64,000 nucleotides of DNA from Oikopleura dioica (Eukaryota; Chordata; Appendicularia; Copelata; Oikopleuridae): NCBI GenBank assembly GCA_907165135.1, contig OU015569.1, positions 9,424,501 through 9,488,500 of the forward strand. Reading direction: 5' to 3'. Position 1 is the first letter of the stretch, and the number at the start of each line of letters is the position of its first letter. A program made the translations under genes and the position numbers. The notes under the pieces were generated by a model. The model ran no database searches, was not told the DNA's origin, and was given only the letters and a program-made list of their open reading frames with translations. Below are positions 1 to 11,186 of the stretch, piece after piece.

Positions 1-59
1 AAAATATTCATGAAAATGAAAATTTAGTTCCCTATGAAAAGCTTGAGTCGAAAGTTCAG

Positions 60-292
60 TAAGAGCTGTAAGAGCGACCCAAGCCGAGCTAGGCTTTGGC
101 GGTCTCGCGGCGAACAAGGGATAAATGGGTGAGGAGGAGCGAACAAGGGCGCGCGAGGTAAAAAGAAGGATGGCGACTAATGGAGCGCGCTGAAACAAGA
201 ATGAGAGCGAGCAAGGGGACTTTGATCAAATTTAACTAAGCGAGCAAGGGAAAAATGCTCACAAAATGTGAGCGAGCTAGGGGGGGGGGGTA
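60..292. repeat. Degenerate GAGCGARCAAGGG-type tandem repeat
   Basis: A short motif close to GCGAACAAGGG / GCGAGCAAGGG / GCGAGCTAGGG recurs about six times between roughly 110 and 285, separated by unequal AT-rich spacers, and ends in a run of ten G. No open frame accompanies it. The GAGCGAGC flavour resembles the internal repeats of the element inside the HMMR-like gene (48.8-49.5 kb), so this may be the degraded edge of a similar element, but no terminal repeat was found. Confidence 0.45.
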
Positions 293-1581
293 CGTTAGAC
301 AAAGCGATTAACAACAAGAAAAGGGCTTACTTTGTAGATACCGTCGTTAGGATCGAGATACCAGTGAGAGTGCGCCGACGAGAAAGTGACTGTAGCCCAG
401 TGCCAGAAAAGGACCGCCAAAATGCCTTGTGTCATCGTTGATTTTCTTCTCTTTTTTACGCGCTCCTAGTGTAACGGCAGTCTTCTCGCATCTCTCTTGA
501 GGGGATGTTTTTAGGGATTCTAGATTCTTTTCTAGCCAGGTAGTAAAAGTAGTGTCCGGGAGAGAGCCGCCGACTGGCCACCCGAGCTGCCCGCCCATTT
601 TCGAAGGAACCAATCAAATAGACATTTTTCCAAGGCTTGCTCTTCTCTTAAAATATCGCCGTCAGTGCTCCTTTTATGGCAACTCTTCAACAATCTTGTA
701 GTATTTTGGAGTGTATTGCTTGTAAATTTTTGATACATATTGCTGGATTATCGATTTTGAATTGAAATATTTTTTATTTGTTTTAGGGATGATCCCGAAC
801 TTCTGATATTCGAAGTTATGCCCTTCAAAAGACATAATTATACATAATTGAGAAATGGATGCAAATATAAAAAGGGGCGTCCCCAATTTAATCATTAAAT
901 TTTATATAGAAGCTTCAAAATGCATTTAGTTGTATTTAGCATGTTTTGACCAGAAGACCTGTGATAAGAGGCTTTAATTTCCTTAATTTCTTATTAAAAC
1001 ATGAAAATTTAAGGCTTTTAAAACTTTAAATTTAACAACTTGTTTGTCCATGTTTCACAAATTATGTTTTAGCCGGCAAAAGGCATTATTTCTGCGGTCC
1101 ATGTTACCTTGATAATTTTAATTGAGAAGAGTTGCTAATAACATGCATTGCGATAAAAGGAAAAGAAGTTGATCGAATGTATTTTATTCGGTTTTATAAA
1201 TACAAAGAAGGATATAAACAGTCATAAACTGAACGTTTATCGGTTCAAAATCGCCCTTAGAGGATTTCTAGAGGCGTGTTTTAAAGATTTTTGTCCGCTT
1301 CGAACCGCTGCGAATATTCCGTAGTTGACCAACGTTGAAATAGAAAATGATAAAATTAAACTGCGGAATATTGTCAGCCAACTTTTAGACGACGAAAGGC
1401 GCCCAAAAGTTAAGTTATTGTAGCCAAGCGGAGCTCGAAATCTTAGGTCCGTTTGTTGCATGAGAAAAATATATAACGAGAAAAGAGCTCCAGAGAGAGA
1501 TTGGTAGGTGGAAAGTGCGTGCATTTGTACAAGGTGGAAAAGCGTAGTTGCGAGGGCTAGTTACTCGTAGCGTCTAACGAG
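293..1581. other. Intergenic, no supported gene
   Basis: The open frames here (for example minus-strand 1237-1524 and 674-895) have no recognisable domain, no convincing splice context and an AT-rich composition. The minus-strand frame at 674-895 begins with a hydrophobic stretch that could pass as a signal peptide, but nothing else supports it. I see nothing else in this stretch. Confidence 0.4.
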
Positions 1582-2548
1582 TTAGATGCACTGATCGGAA
1601 CCGATCTCGTAGATTTTGGCGGTGGAGCTGTCGCAACACTGACTCGAAATTCGGTAGGGTCGGTTCAGAGGGAACGTATCTTTGTTACCGCAGCACTGCT
1701 TCTCTTGACCGCCTGGGCCTCGGATGCACTGGCTCCTGTCGAAGTTCTTGTTCTCGGCGGCGTAACTGCTTGCGTAGACTTCAGACACTCTCTGCGCAAA
1801 CTGAGTGTCGCACTTGCACAGATTCTGCTTGCAGCTTCCTTCCTTTGCTCGACAGGTGGCACTTCCGTCATCGGTGTTCAGTCGCAATTTGTAGCGCAAT
1901 TGTGGGCTACAATCTTCGTCCCCGTGTGACTCGCTCAAACACTATTGAGGGTCATTATCAGTGCCATTCTTGACTAAATCTTCGAAAGCAAACTAGCAAG
2001 ACCCTTTCCTTGAGACAGTTGGAGTATTCTTTGCAAGCTTCATCGAGAGCGTCGACAGGTTGTCCCTTGCCTCTCCCGTAGAAGTCATACTTTCCGTCCT
2101 TACCAAGGGCACCGCATTGGCACCCGTACATAGCTAAGTGTTTGTAACTGAAGCTGTCATTCTCTCGATTGAAGAACTTGAGAAGAACTTTCCACTTCTT
2201 GAAGTTTCGTTCTTCGATTCCACCTCCACTTCTGACAAGCCCGTTTCCAAGCTCTTCTTCATCAAAAGGCTGCTCAATTTCTAAAATTATTGATTATCAT
2301 AAATCAGCAGCAAGTAAGTAAGTTTTACCTGCTGATTCGAATTTTTCTGCTACCGAGCGAACAGTGTCAGTTTCATCAATATCGATAGTTGTTCTAAAAG
2401 ATATTAATGAAATACTTAAAATGGCTGTGGAATCAAAATCCTTGTATTTAAGAATTTCAAAAACTTTATGAATCTAGTTGATTATCTCTTGATCTCTGCA
2501 TGATATTTACCCAAATACGGCGGTTGCGAAAAGTAATCCGAGTTTCAT
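1582..2548 (-). CDS. Secreted phospholipase A2-like protein, catalytic residues replaced
   Basis: Four exons can be read on the minus strand: a start at 2548 with a signal peptide (MKLGLLFATAVFG), a short second exon (about 2402-2333), a third (about 2283-1992) carrying the calcium-loop-like MYGCQCG and the helix PVDALDEACKEYSNCLK, and a last exon (about 1942-1582) with a PLA2-like Cys ladder and a Cys-rich C-terminal extension containing two CC pairs, as in some invertebrate PLA2s. Predicted length is about 246 residues. In active secreted PLA2 the helix reads D-x-C-C-x-x-H-D-x-C-Y; here the positions are Ala, Cys, Lys, Glu, Tyr, Ser, Asn, Cys, Leu. The catalytic His48 and the calcium-binding Asp49 are therefore Tyr and Ser, and Tyr52 is Leu. 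It probably has a non-enzymatic role, as otoconin-type PLA2 relatives do; that role is inference. Exon 3-4 junction is phase 0. Confidence 0.8.
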
Positions 2549-2634
2549 TTTTGGCTGTTTTCTTCTTTTCGAATATTTCGAATTTTGTAAATATTATATT
2601 TTTCTTTGCTGAGGTACTAAGGACCTGGAAAGAG

Positions 2635-2644
2635 CATTTATAGG
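2635..2644 (-). promoter_or_regulatory. TATA box for the PLA2-like gene
   Basis: On the minus strand the sequence reads CTATAAATGC, about 90 bases upstream of the start codon at 2548. Spacing fits a TATA-driven promoter with a short 5' leader. No other core element was identified. Confidence 0.5.
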
Positions 2645-2649
2645 ACTGC

Positions 2650-4755
2650 CGAGTAGGCGCTAGAGCGCATATTCGCGTATGCTCAGGCCACTGCGGAGTA
2701 TGCCACCTAGCACAAAGTCTAAACCGCCGAACTTTTTGAAAAAATCAGTGAGTAGTAAAATTTTTCTTTTATGGAAAAACAACGTCGAGTGTCGACTATC
2801 ATCCACAGTTAAAAATGATTAAAGCGTCGCTGGTTAGAGTTTATCGCCAGATAACGAAATTTTTGAGTGTTGGCTTTCGACCGGTCAGTTGATCCTTCAA
2901 GTGATCTCCTTTTTCTCGATTTAGATAGCAAATAACCTCTACGAAATTAATCATCATATAAGTTTACTCGCTTCTAAAGAAAGATTTCCTCTACACATGA
3001 TGCGCGCAAGAGTTCGTTATCTTCGACTCGTAATTACTAGTCCAAGCCCTTCCACAAATCCTGCGTTTGCAGTTGTGAAATTTCATGATTAAATGCATTT
3101 ATCAAATCAAGTTTAAGTAGTCAGCCTAGCTAACAGATCCCGGTTATTTGTGTTCATCTATTAAATTCATTAAATCTTTATTAATATTTATATTATGCAG
3201 CAAGAGTTATTCAAGTAAATATTTTCGTATTTCTGTTTGTTTTAAATTTGAGTTCTTATTATTTTGTTTTTCAATTTTGAGAGGATATCCTTGCAAAAAG
3301 ATCTTTGAATAATAGTTTGTTTGTATACGCCTAAAAAGTTGCAAGGCAGTGCGAGGTGAGCCCACGTGCGATAGACGATTAGGGGTAAGAGATTACCGAC
3401 TAAGTCTGTTAAAGGTTGCACACAAAGTGAACTAAGCAAAGTCAGAGCATGTCATTTTGAAAGTGAACGCCAACAATGTCGAGCTAACCACAACGTTGCA
3501 GAGCTCATTCGAGCAAGAAATAGATAACTATCGTGTAAGTATTGCTTATTGCTTCATTTTTTCTTGTATATGTAGTTTTTGAACTTTATTAATCTTATAC
3601 AATCCGTGATATAGATGGTTCTATTTATAATCCTATCGATCTTTAGTAAAAATATTCACGTTTTAATTGGGGTAGTTACTTCCACATATTTCGAATATAC
3701 AATGTAACTATTAAAGGGATCAGAAATTCAAGTTTAAGACTTGTAATTGACTCTGGAATGATGGAATATGTTCGATAAGTGGCGATCCCGGAACTGGGCT
3801 ATGGTTTCCAGACGTCGATTAAAGCTATTAACGTAGCAAGAGAAAATCGTGAGTGTGTGGATAGTGTTGAGATATCAGTCTCGGAAAAGCGGGAAATCGC
3901 CGTCGGAGTCAGGTTAAAGGACGCGCGAGGGCCACGTTGGCCGTAGAACGGGGCCGAGCTTTGACGCTCGACGGAATCACGTAATTCGAGCACACTCCCG
4001 CCCCGACGTTCTGGAAGACACCCCGACGTCCATAAATATTCTTTGCCGTGCGTCCTCACGCAAGACGACCTCGGAAAACTTCATCCGCGCAAATGATCAC
4101 ACGCACTTTCTCAAGCCCTTTTACTTGGTCATTCTCAAGCTCAACGTGAGCGAAAATAAAATTCTGAAAATATTACTGCAAACAAACTAGCCTGTCTTTA
4201 TCCTAAACAATCGAGGTACACTCACTGATGTCAACGAACAGCCAAATTAAGCTACTAAATATAAATTGACCACGTAAAAGCGATTCATATGCTGATTCAC
4301 CCCATCAATTCTTACATTCATCTTTCCTTACTCCAAACATCCACGTTTAATTAGTCCGTTGAACCCGTGATTAGTACACTATTAGTTAAACGGGTTAACT
4401 TGTGGATCTCTTTCGCTCAAATACGGTCGATTCATCATTCCGTCTTTTGGGTTTTTGCTAAATTCACTTTGCCAAAAGTTAAATCGCCGCAGTGGTTAAA
4501 TCGTTCCTTGGTAAAAACCACCTGGATCCTAGCTGGAGAAGGCGATAAGCATCGAGATTTAATGCTGTCTATTCATGCAGAGAGAAAGAAAATCTTAATC
4601 CGCTCTGTTGGTACTTTTTACAAGCGATGGTTGATAGATAAAAGCGGCAATCGCATTGCATCGTTTACGTAAACTAAATGCAAGAAACACGCGCAGCCAA
4701 TTATTGTCAATCCACGATAACTCTCGATTTTAACGTTATTATCTGAGCCCTTGCA
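2650..4755. other. Intergenic, no supported gene
   Basis: Two kilobases with scattered short frames on both strands. The plus-strand frame 4367-4672 is open for 101 codons but lacks an ATG near its 5' end and shows no domain. The minus-strand 3799-4059 frame lies in a GC-richer patch and is also unsupported. A 23-base motif at 3760-3782 recurs with two changes at 51083-51105. Confidence 0.4.
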
Positions 4756-4962
4756 ATGCTGTTTTCGTTAATAGTAATCAGCGTGTTTGTTCAAAGCAAA
4801 GGCAAAAGATTACTCGGCCACAAGAACTTCTCCCTCGGTGAGCCAGTCGGTCAACCAAATGCCCACTTCAAGAAGCTAAAAACCAAAACAGGAAGTCCAA
4901 AATTATTTGCGAAAAAATTTCGCCCCTACCGCGAATCTCGCTCGAGACGCTTCAATTCATAA
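4756..4962 (+). CDS. Small basic secreted peptide (candidate)
   Basis: A single-exon frame of 68 codons beginning MLFSLIVISVFVQSKGKR: a short hydrophobic start typical of a signal peptide, followed by a strongly basic remainder rich in Lys, Arg, Phe and Pro, with several dibasic sites and an Arg-rich end. There are no cysteines and no recognised family. It lies about 250 bases upstream of another short secreted protein on the same strand. It could be a processed peptide precursor or a chance frame; composition and the clean signal peptide favour a gene, but no TATA box or other support was seen. Confidence 0.35.
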   Translation: MLFSLIVISVFVQSKGKRLLGHKNFSLGEPVGQPNAHFKKLKTKTGSPKLFAKKFRPYRESRSRRFNS

Positions 4963-5104
4963 TCCAAAAAAGGCTGTTTGTTGGCCACACTGCATTCAAT
5001 GCTTTCAGTTCTAGGCGCTTGTCTAAGAGACCTCCCGTTTTTGATAGTAGATACCGCCCCTTACGTCCACTACGGAACATTTAATTATATTTTGGGGCGC
5101 CGAG

Positions 5105-5111
5105 TATATAA
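5105..5111 (+). promoter_or_regulatory. TATA box
   Basis: TATATAA sits about 100 bases upstream of the start codon at 5209 and about 90 bases upstream of the AAAAGAAGAAAAA run that precedes the ATG. Position and sequence fit a core promoter for the small secreted protein downstream. Confidence 0.6.
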
Positions 5112-5208
5112 CCCACCTTCGCTATCTTTCAAATCAAATCAACACGAACTTCACCAAAAGAAGTAACTCAAGAGTAACTCGCGCAGATCTCCATCAAAAG
5201 AAGAAAAA

Positions 5209-5493
5209 ATGAACTTTCTAGCTCTTTTTGTGACCTTAATTTGCGCAGTCGAAGCTGGTATCAACAGGGAAATCCTCACCAAAGCGAAGATCGAGGGACG
5301 AAAGTTCACATGCCCCAATGGCATGGAAAAACTCGACCACTTCGAGCATATCTGCGTCCCAGAATGCCCCAAAGTCTTCGGAGGAAAGACCATTCGCCAT
5401 TGCAACAGAAAGGAAAAGAAAATTCACCAGAGACGTTTTCTCTACTACCACCTTAGCATGAATTGGAGCAATGACGAATTAATGCGAAAATAA
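5209..5493 (+). CDS. Small secreted protein with four cysteines
   Basis: A single-exon 94-residue protein. Residues 1-16 (MNFLALFVTLICAVEA) form a clear signal peptide; the mature part has Cys at the pattern C-x14-C-x3-C-x12-C and a basic C-terminal third rich in Lys, Arg and Tyr. The start is fixed by the signal peptide and by the AAAAATG context, with a TATA box about 100 bases upstream. An AATAAA polyadenylation signal lies at 5737-5742. No family is recognised; it could be an extracellular matrix or defence-type peptide, but that is a guess. Confidence 0.6.
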   Translation: MNFLALFVTLICAVEAGINREILTKAKIEGRKFTCPNGMEKLDHFEHICVPECPKVFGGKTIRHCNRKEKKIHQRRFLYYHLSMNWSNDELMRK

Positions 5494-7803
5494 GAAATTG
5501 TTTTCCAAGACTATTGCGAATTTAATTTATTTCTATTCTCTCTCTCTCTCTTTTTGCTAAAAATGATCATCAGTTCTACCAGCTATTACCGTCGCTATCC
5601 ACGTTGCTGCCTATCTGCGAACATCTTTTTTTTATATTCTCCCGTATGCTACATTAACATTTCAATTCTTTTAATTTATTTTTTACTGAAAAAAATCTGT
5701 AAATAATTATTTCACTTTGCGCGAAAATAAATGCGGAATAAAACCTTGCGAAAAATGTACTTTGAAAATGTTTCTTGTCTAAGTGCAAGTGCGGGAGTAA
5801 TTTTTGATTGAGGCGCGAAGAAATGTAAAAGATTTCGCAAGCGATCCCCGCTCGAGCAGATTTTCACCGGTCACGTGAAGATCAAAGCCTGATGGTCGAG
5901 TAAAACAAGCTTGCGAACATCTTGAGGTTCAAGCCCAACGTTAGAAGTTTTCGGCGAGATCGGCATTTTTGGTAAGGTGGATCTCCCTTCTTTGATTTTA
6001 AAAGTGGAAAGCTCTAAAGAGGAGTTTATTGAATTCCTCATGCACGTTCGTTGCTAAGCAAGTTCTAATTGACACTATTCGATCGCGCTATTTGGCGCCC
6101 TTTTCACGATTATTTCATTAATCTACCCCAAAAGGGTAGAAGCGCATTAATTTCCCGCATACAAGCTACGATTAATTCTGCGTCTCCGGCTTTACCTTTA
6201 ATAAAATCTCAAATTGAACCTAAAAAGAAACCAATTTAAGATTAGTCGACCGAGCCTTCCTTGCGCTAGCCATTTTTATTAGTACAGAAACTCATACAGA
6301 AACTAACTGCCGATTTTCGGGTTATTGTGGAGAGGGGGGAAGCTGACCTATTCTAAATAGGCTAATGGCTTGAAAACGGCTGCGTTTTCAAACTGCTGGC
6401 CGGAGAGCACGGAAGTGCCTCAATTTTCGAGAAAAGTCAGAAAACTTTATTTGCTAAAAATGTCAGCCCAAGCTAGAGTAAATGAGCTCAAAGAAACGGC
6501 AGCGCGGCGATCTTTCCGGAGGAAACAACTTTAGACGAAAGCGTATACTCAAATCGCCGCTTTCATTAGCATCTAGCTGGGTTATAAGAGTGCAAATACG
6601 ACCGTGCCAAAACTGTGAGACGTGGAATTCTTTTTTTTTTTGAACGGGAAACTGAAGACCAAACTATACAGGTAAAATGCGCGCGGCCAAAACAGCAGCT
6701 CATCCGTCTCTCGATATAACAAATGACAAATTTTCTCTGAAACAAATGTGACCACTGGAATTCAGCATCAACAAATGAAGGATTTAAGCCCACTATAGAC
6801 TAGTGAAAATTTTGAGGAAAGAACGGAAATCGCAAGTGGAATCAAATAGCCACGGGAAGTATTCTCGCGGGCTCAATCACGCTCATCAAACTCACCAAAC
6901 GACGTAAATCCTTACATAAGAGAATACTCATCTACGCGCTCACTTTTTTCCTTTTTGAAAATTCTTGTCTTTTAGCAGGAAAACGTGTTGAATATATTCG
7001 TCGAACATCGGAAGGGGATCGAAAAGGCAGCGATAGCAGAGCTCAAGAACCGCCAGACTCACTCGCGAGATCAGCCTATTCAAATCTAGTTAGCGCAATT
7101 TTACATAAGATTAATTGGAGAGAGAGTTCGAGTCGCGGAGGAACATCAGTTTGGAATGAAATTTAAAGACGCGGCCAGATTTCGAGTTTTAGAGTCCATT
7201 CCAAAGCTGGAGCCACGTATGTCTAATTGAATCCTTTTCTAAATAGTACGGTAACACGAAGATTGTACCAAATTAGCGCGTGTTGACAGATTGGTGAAGC
7301 TAGTCACCTTTGAGGACCTCATTCGTCAAGTCGGCGCATTCGAAATTCACTTCGATACAAAACGTGTCAACGCTCTCACTTTCGAGCGAACTCCGGTCTA
7401 CTTGGAAATTCGCTTATGCAAAATGCAGAAAAACTTTGACGTCCGAGCAATGATTCGATTACCTTGCGGAATATAATAAAAATCTCTAAATTCTCTCTTA
7501 GAAGAGAACATCTAGTAAAAAAACAAGCCAGCAGGTTGCGTATTTCGTAGAAGAGAGTTTTTTTCTGGCAAGACAAGTCCATCCGAGACATATTTTAAGA
7601 ACTTCCGCAAGTTACGTACTATTTTTTGAACGCGAAAGATCTTGTAAATACCTCTTCCCGGGATAGTATTAACCGCTTTATCTACAGATTTCATGATTGT
7701 AAAAGCGGAAATTAATGCTTTCAGCTGTAAGCAATTAATAAAATGGATATAAAAGTATGTAAGGGGGAAATTGATCACTCTGAAATACAGCATTAAAATG
7801 AAG
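5494..7803. other. Intergenic, no supported gene
   Basis: Contains the 3' untranslated region of the preceding gene, a CT microsatellite at about 5537-5550 and AT-rich DNA. Frames such as plus 7291-7476 and minus 7512-7793 have no domain and no flanking gene signals. Nothing else is supported. Confidence 0.45.
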
Positions 7804-8179
7804 CTTTTTCTAGTTTATTTGTGAGCTACCGGTTTCGGATATTAATCCTTCATCAGGCTAACAAGTAAAATAAACATATATTCCGTTGAAAAGTAAGTTA
7901 CCGTGAGGCGGACAAAATCACGACTGAGGTGAAAGCGAGAAAACAACAAAGATCTAATCGTAACAGAAATGGCAAAAGGGCGCCAAGAATGGATTGATGT
8001 ATGCCCCTTTTGCCATTTCTGTTACGATTAGATCTTTGTTGTTTTCTCGCTTTCACCTCAGTCGTGATTTTGTCCGCCTCACGGTAACTTACTTTTCAAC
8101 GGAATATATGTTTATTGTACTTTCTAGCCTGATGAAGGATTAATATCTGAAACCGGAAGCTCACAAATAAACCAGAAAA
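7804..8179. repeat. Long near-perfect palindrome (arms ~175 bp, spacer 24 bp)
   Basis: The arm 7804-7980 is the reverse complement of 8005-8179. The inner 100 bases or so are identical and the outer parts differ at only a few positions. The unpaired centre is 7981-8004. A 12-base direct repeat (TAAAATGAAGCT) lies at 7794-7805 and 8201-8212, just outside the arms, and might be a target duplication. The arms contain no coding frame. It fits a foldback or MITE-type element, or a recent inverted duplication; the high identity indicates recent origin or gene conversion. Confidence 0.9.
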
Positions 8180-8222
8180 TGCCAACGGTCAACTAGAGAA
8201 TAAAATGAAGCTGCTAAACAGA

Positions 8223-8751
8223 AGAAGAAGCGGGCAACCGGGAGAATAATTCTGTGCACAGAACTATTCTGTGAAAAACAGAATTATTCTCACGATAACA
8301 CCCCCCCTTTCCGGGAGAATAATTCTGTGAAAAAATAATTTTTTTTAGCGAAAACAACTATTATTCTGCGAATGCAGAAGTTGTTTGCTGCCAAAAATGA
8401 GTCCCAGCGGTAGAAAAAGACTGCCCCTGCCAACCCAATGAGTTCTCTATCAGAAAATGCGCGCAAGGGCCGTAGGCCCGTAGCGTGCTTCATAGCCTCT
8501 TCGGTTCAGCTTCTACTAACAGACTATCATTGTTATAGATTGTATTTGGCTGCTAGATTCAAAGACCGACTGAAGTCAATCCTTTTCCACTCTTAGACAT
8601 GAGTTCCAGAGTATTATAGGCTATCTACGACATAATCAAAGTGAATTTTGCTAAGCTCGACACAGAATAGTTCTGTTTTTTCACAGAATAGTTCTGTTTC
8701 CACAGAATAGTTCTGTACACAGAATTATTCTCCCGCCCAGCCAGAAGAAGC
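8223..8751. mobile_element. Non-autonomous TIR element (MITE-like, ~0.5 kb)
   Basis: The left end GGGAGAATAATTCTGTG (from about 8240), followed by CACAGAACTATTCTGTG, is matched as an inverted copy by the right end, ending about 8733, with one mismatch over about 34 bases. A possible 9-base target duplication AGAAGAAGC occurs at 8223-8231 and 8743-8751. The right end holds three tandem copies of a CACAGAATAGTTCTGT-type unit and the left end carries extra subterminal copies (one near 8312). No transposase frame is present. Family assignment is open; the subterminal palindromic units resemble transposase-binding sites. Confidence 0.75.
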
Positions 8752-10236
8752 AATATTTTGCGATGAATTTCGAAGTACTGTTTCGTTTTTTGTTTTTTTT
8801 TAAGCCAAAAAAAAAATAAAATAAAATAAAAAAATTGATAATCGGTCATTTACTTGTCAAAGTTTATTGGCAAAAGTAATTTCCTACCACAAGAAGTCGC
8901 GGAATATTCTTTCCTCAAAAGTACTTTTAGGTTGGTTGAACCTCTAATTAAATTATAGAAATGGATGCTCAGAGCAGAGTGGTGGATTAGCTAAATCACA
9001 TCACACAAGTACTCTTCGACTGGAGCGGAGGCCTGGTTTCTATGGAAGTAAGAAATCTGCCTTCTAAGATATTTTTCTTGTCATATTGTCGCTGATATTT
9101 CATTAACTGACCGCTAAGACGGAAAATAAAGCCAGGAAAGACCGTTTGTTTCTCCCGTAGCTTTTCTTACATCACCAACTTCTAAAAGATTTAAATTCTA
9201 TACTTCCACGAGAGTCCCACTTGTTTTTTAGGTAGATAAAGTCTATCATTATCACACGTTTCATCGTCTTCGCAGATAAGTTTTGACGGCGAGGTTTTGA
9301 GGGCGTCTTTATTGTTTCAGTCAGCAATTAGCTCGAGCCGCAACTGAAAGCACTTTTCTCGAGTTATTATTTCAATTTTGGCAAAATACATAAAACAACA
9401 CATTATAGCTGCTTTGATGCATTAGCGAGCGCATAGAATTTTATAATCCTGCTCATAAACTAATTATATTTGTCCTTTTTTCTTTTATGTTTTATGCTTA
9501 CATGCAGTTGTGCGTGTTTGCATTCTGCAAATTATAATTTACAATCTTTCTTTTATCTTTTAACCGCTCCTTAATTGCGACAACGGTTGTTTCTCACAAC
9601 TTTGCATTGAGAAAAAGTTTTTCTAGCTTTGCAATTTACAGCAATTTATTTTCTTTGTGGCAAATAGGGTGCTAAATTTTCAAACAAAGTGTCTTTTTTT
9701 CATTTTCTTTTTTCGAACTTGTTGTTAGATTACTTAATCGGCCGGCAACAAATCTTAAATTGTTGTCTTGAAAGAGAAGCAATAAGTAAAGCTGCCCAAT
9801 TATTAGTAAACCAAGCGATAAACTTCATAAAATTATTGATGATCTTTGTACAATTCACGCTCTAGTAGAAATCACTGATGCTGCCAGTCAATGATCAGAT
9901 TTATATTACTTAATGGCCAGTAACAATGGGTTCGTGAAACTGCTGAAACCTGCTTATATCAATTTTAGCACAATCATTTTGAATTTTTTAAATTCCGATT
10001 TTTGTGAAGTCCTTGTTGATTTCAATGTTTTCCTTTGGATGTAGATGGACAATTCAAAATGACACTTATAGTGAAAAGAGCTTTATTTTGCTTGAAGAAA
10101 ACATGAAATGCAGGTTACATCATAAAATTGCCAGTTGATGGCGCTGCACACTGATACTGCTGCAATTAAATGCCTATTTTCGTCTTCCCGCGCGGTCCTC
10201 TCTACTGCTTCAGATGCTTGCTGATGCGGATCATTG
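8752..10236. other. Intergenic, no supported gene
   Basis: AT-rich sequence with no frame that shows a domain, signal peptide or splice structure on either strand. A TATA-like TATTTAAAT marks the end of the stretch. Confidence 0.45.
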
Positions 10237-10245
10237 TATTTAAAT
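10237..10245 (+). promoter_or_regulatory. TATA-like element
   Basis: TATTTAAAT lies 56 bases upstream of the start codon at 10301 of the Cys-rich secreted protein. It is the only TATA-like sequence close to that start. Confidence 0.4.
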
Positions 10246-10300
10246 AGAAATTCTCTCTTCCTTGGACAGCAAATCTTATAAACAAGAAAAGAATAAAACG

Positions 10301-11186
10301 ATGAGTTCGAACTTGATCCTTACATTCCTCCTCGGGCACTGCATTGCCGAGCCTGCACTACAGAAGATGCTACAAGACGCATTACAACGGGCGACCCAGG
10401 AAGCCCAACAAATGGCTCGCTACCAGATGGAAGTCGACGTTGAAGACGAAATACTCTCGCGTAGTTCCCGCTTTTCGAGATCAGATCTTTGTGTTGCCCA
10501 GAAACATAGGTAATTGTTTTTATATCTACGTAGCGCGTCGTTAAATAATGTTATCAAACAAGGTGTAATACGCTAGTTAAGAATATCGTACCCATTGTTC
10601 GTTCACAAGTACGTTTGCCCGCTGCTGAGAACATATATGAGCGACTTCTGCCAGGGACGCGGAGACGAATGCTTCAAGTGCTCGACTACAGACATCACGA
10701 CTAGACAGCATTGGCATGTGCTCAAATGCAGACCATCGACAACAGCTCCTCATGACATTTGTTCTCAAGGTATGAGGCTGCAGCTAGAATCTTCTCTGAC
10801 GTTTAACTGCTTAGCCGCGATTGACTCCGCGTTTTGCTCCGGTTCCTCACCTCAGTGTCCGCTTACTTTCTACGACACGGGCGACGTTCAACCCGAATTC
10901 CGCAAAACTTGTTGTATCCAGCAGCTTAATCTTGGACAAACTCTTTCTTGCAACGCAGCATCTACGACTTTTCAGAAAGAGACTCTTGAATTGTGAGTCG
11001 ACTTTAATTTAGTTTAATTAGGTCGCCGATCAAAAATAACCAAATGATTATTTCAGCAAACTTTCTTTCAACCAGTGCAGACAACGAAAAGACTGCAACC
11101 ACGAAATCAACCCGACAAACGAAGTTTCAATGAAGCTTGCCGTTTATCAGCCAGACTCTTGTTGTGCGTCCATATCTTGGTCCTAA
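10301..11186 (+). CDS. Secreted cysteine-rich protein, four exons
   Basis: Exons 10301-10509, 10582-10769, 10815-10992 and 11057-11186 join with GT-AG junctions in phases 2, 1 and 2 to give an intact 234-residue protein. It starts with a signal peptide (MSSNLILTFLLGHCIAEP), continues with an acidic helical stretch around residues 20-60, then a Cys-rich body of about 150 residues including C-x2-C, two CC pairs and several single Cys, which suggests a disulphide-bonded extracellular fold. I do not recognise the family. The clean frame over four tiny introns makes this a real gene. Introns are 45-72 bases. Confidence 0.75.

Noticed and set aside
347-738. Two overlapping minus-strand frames near the left edge
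   Set aside because: No domain, no splice or promoter context, and they overlap in different frames; likely chance.
1237-1524. Minus-strand 95-codon frame with hydrophobic start
   Set aside because: No recognisable family, AT-rich codons and no flanking signals.
4367-4672. Plus-strand 101-codon frame
   Set aside because: No ATG close to the start, no domain, in noncoding-looking AT-rich DNA.
5890-5970. GGTTCAAGCCC resembling a tRNA B box
   Set aside because: The flanking bases do not form a T-stem or an acceptor stem, and no A box is present at the right distance.
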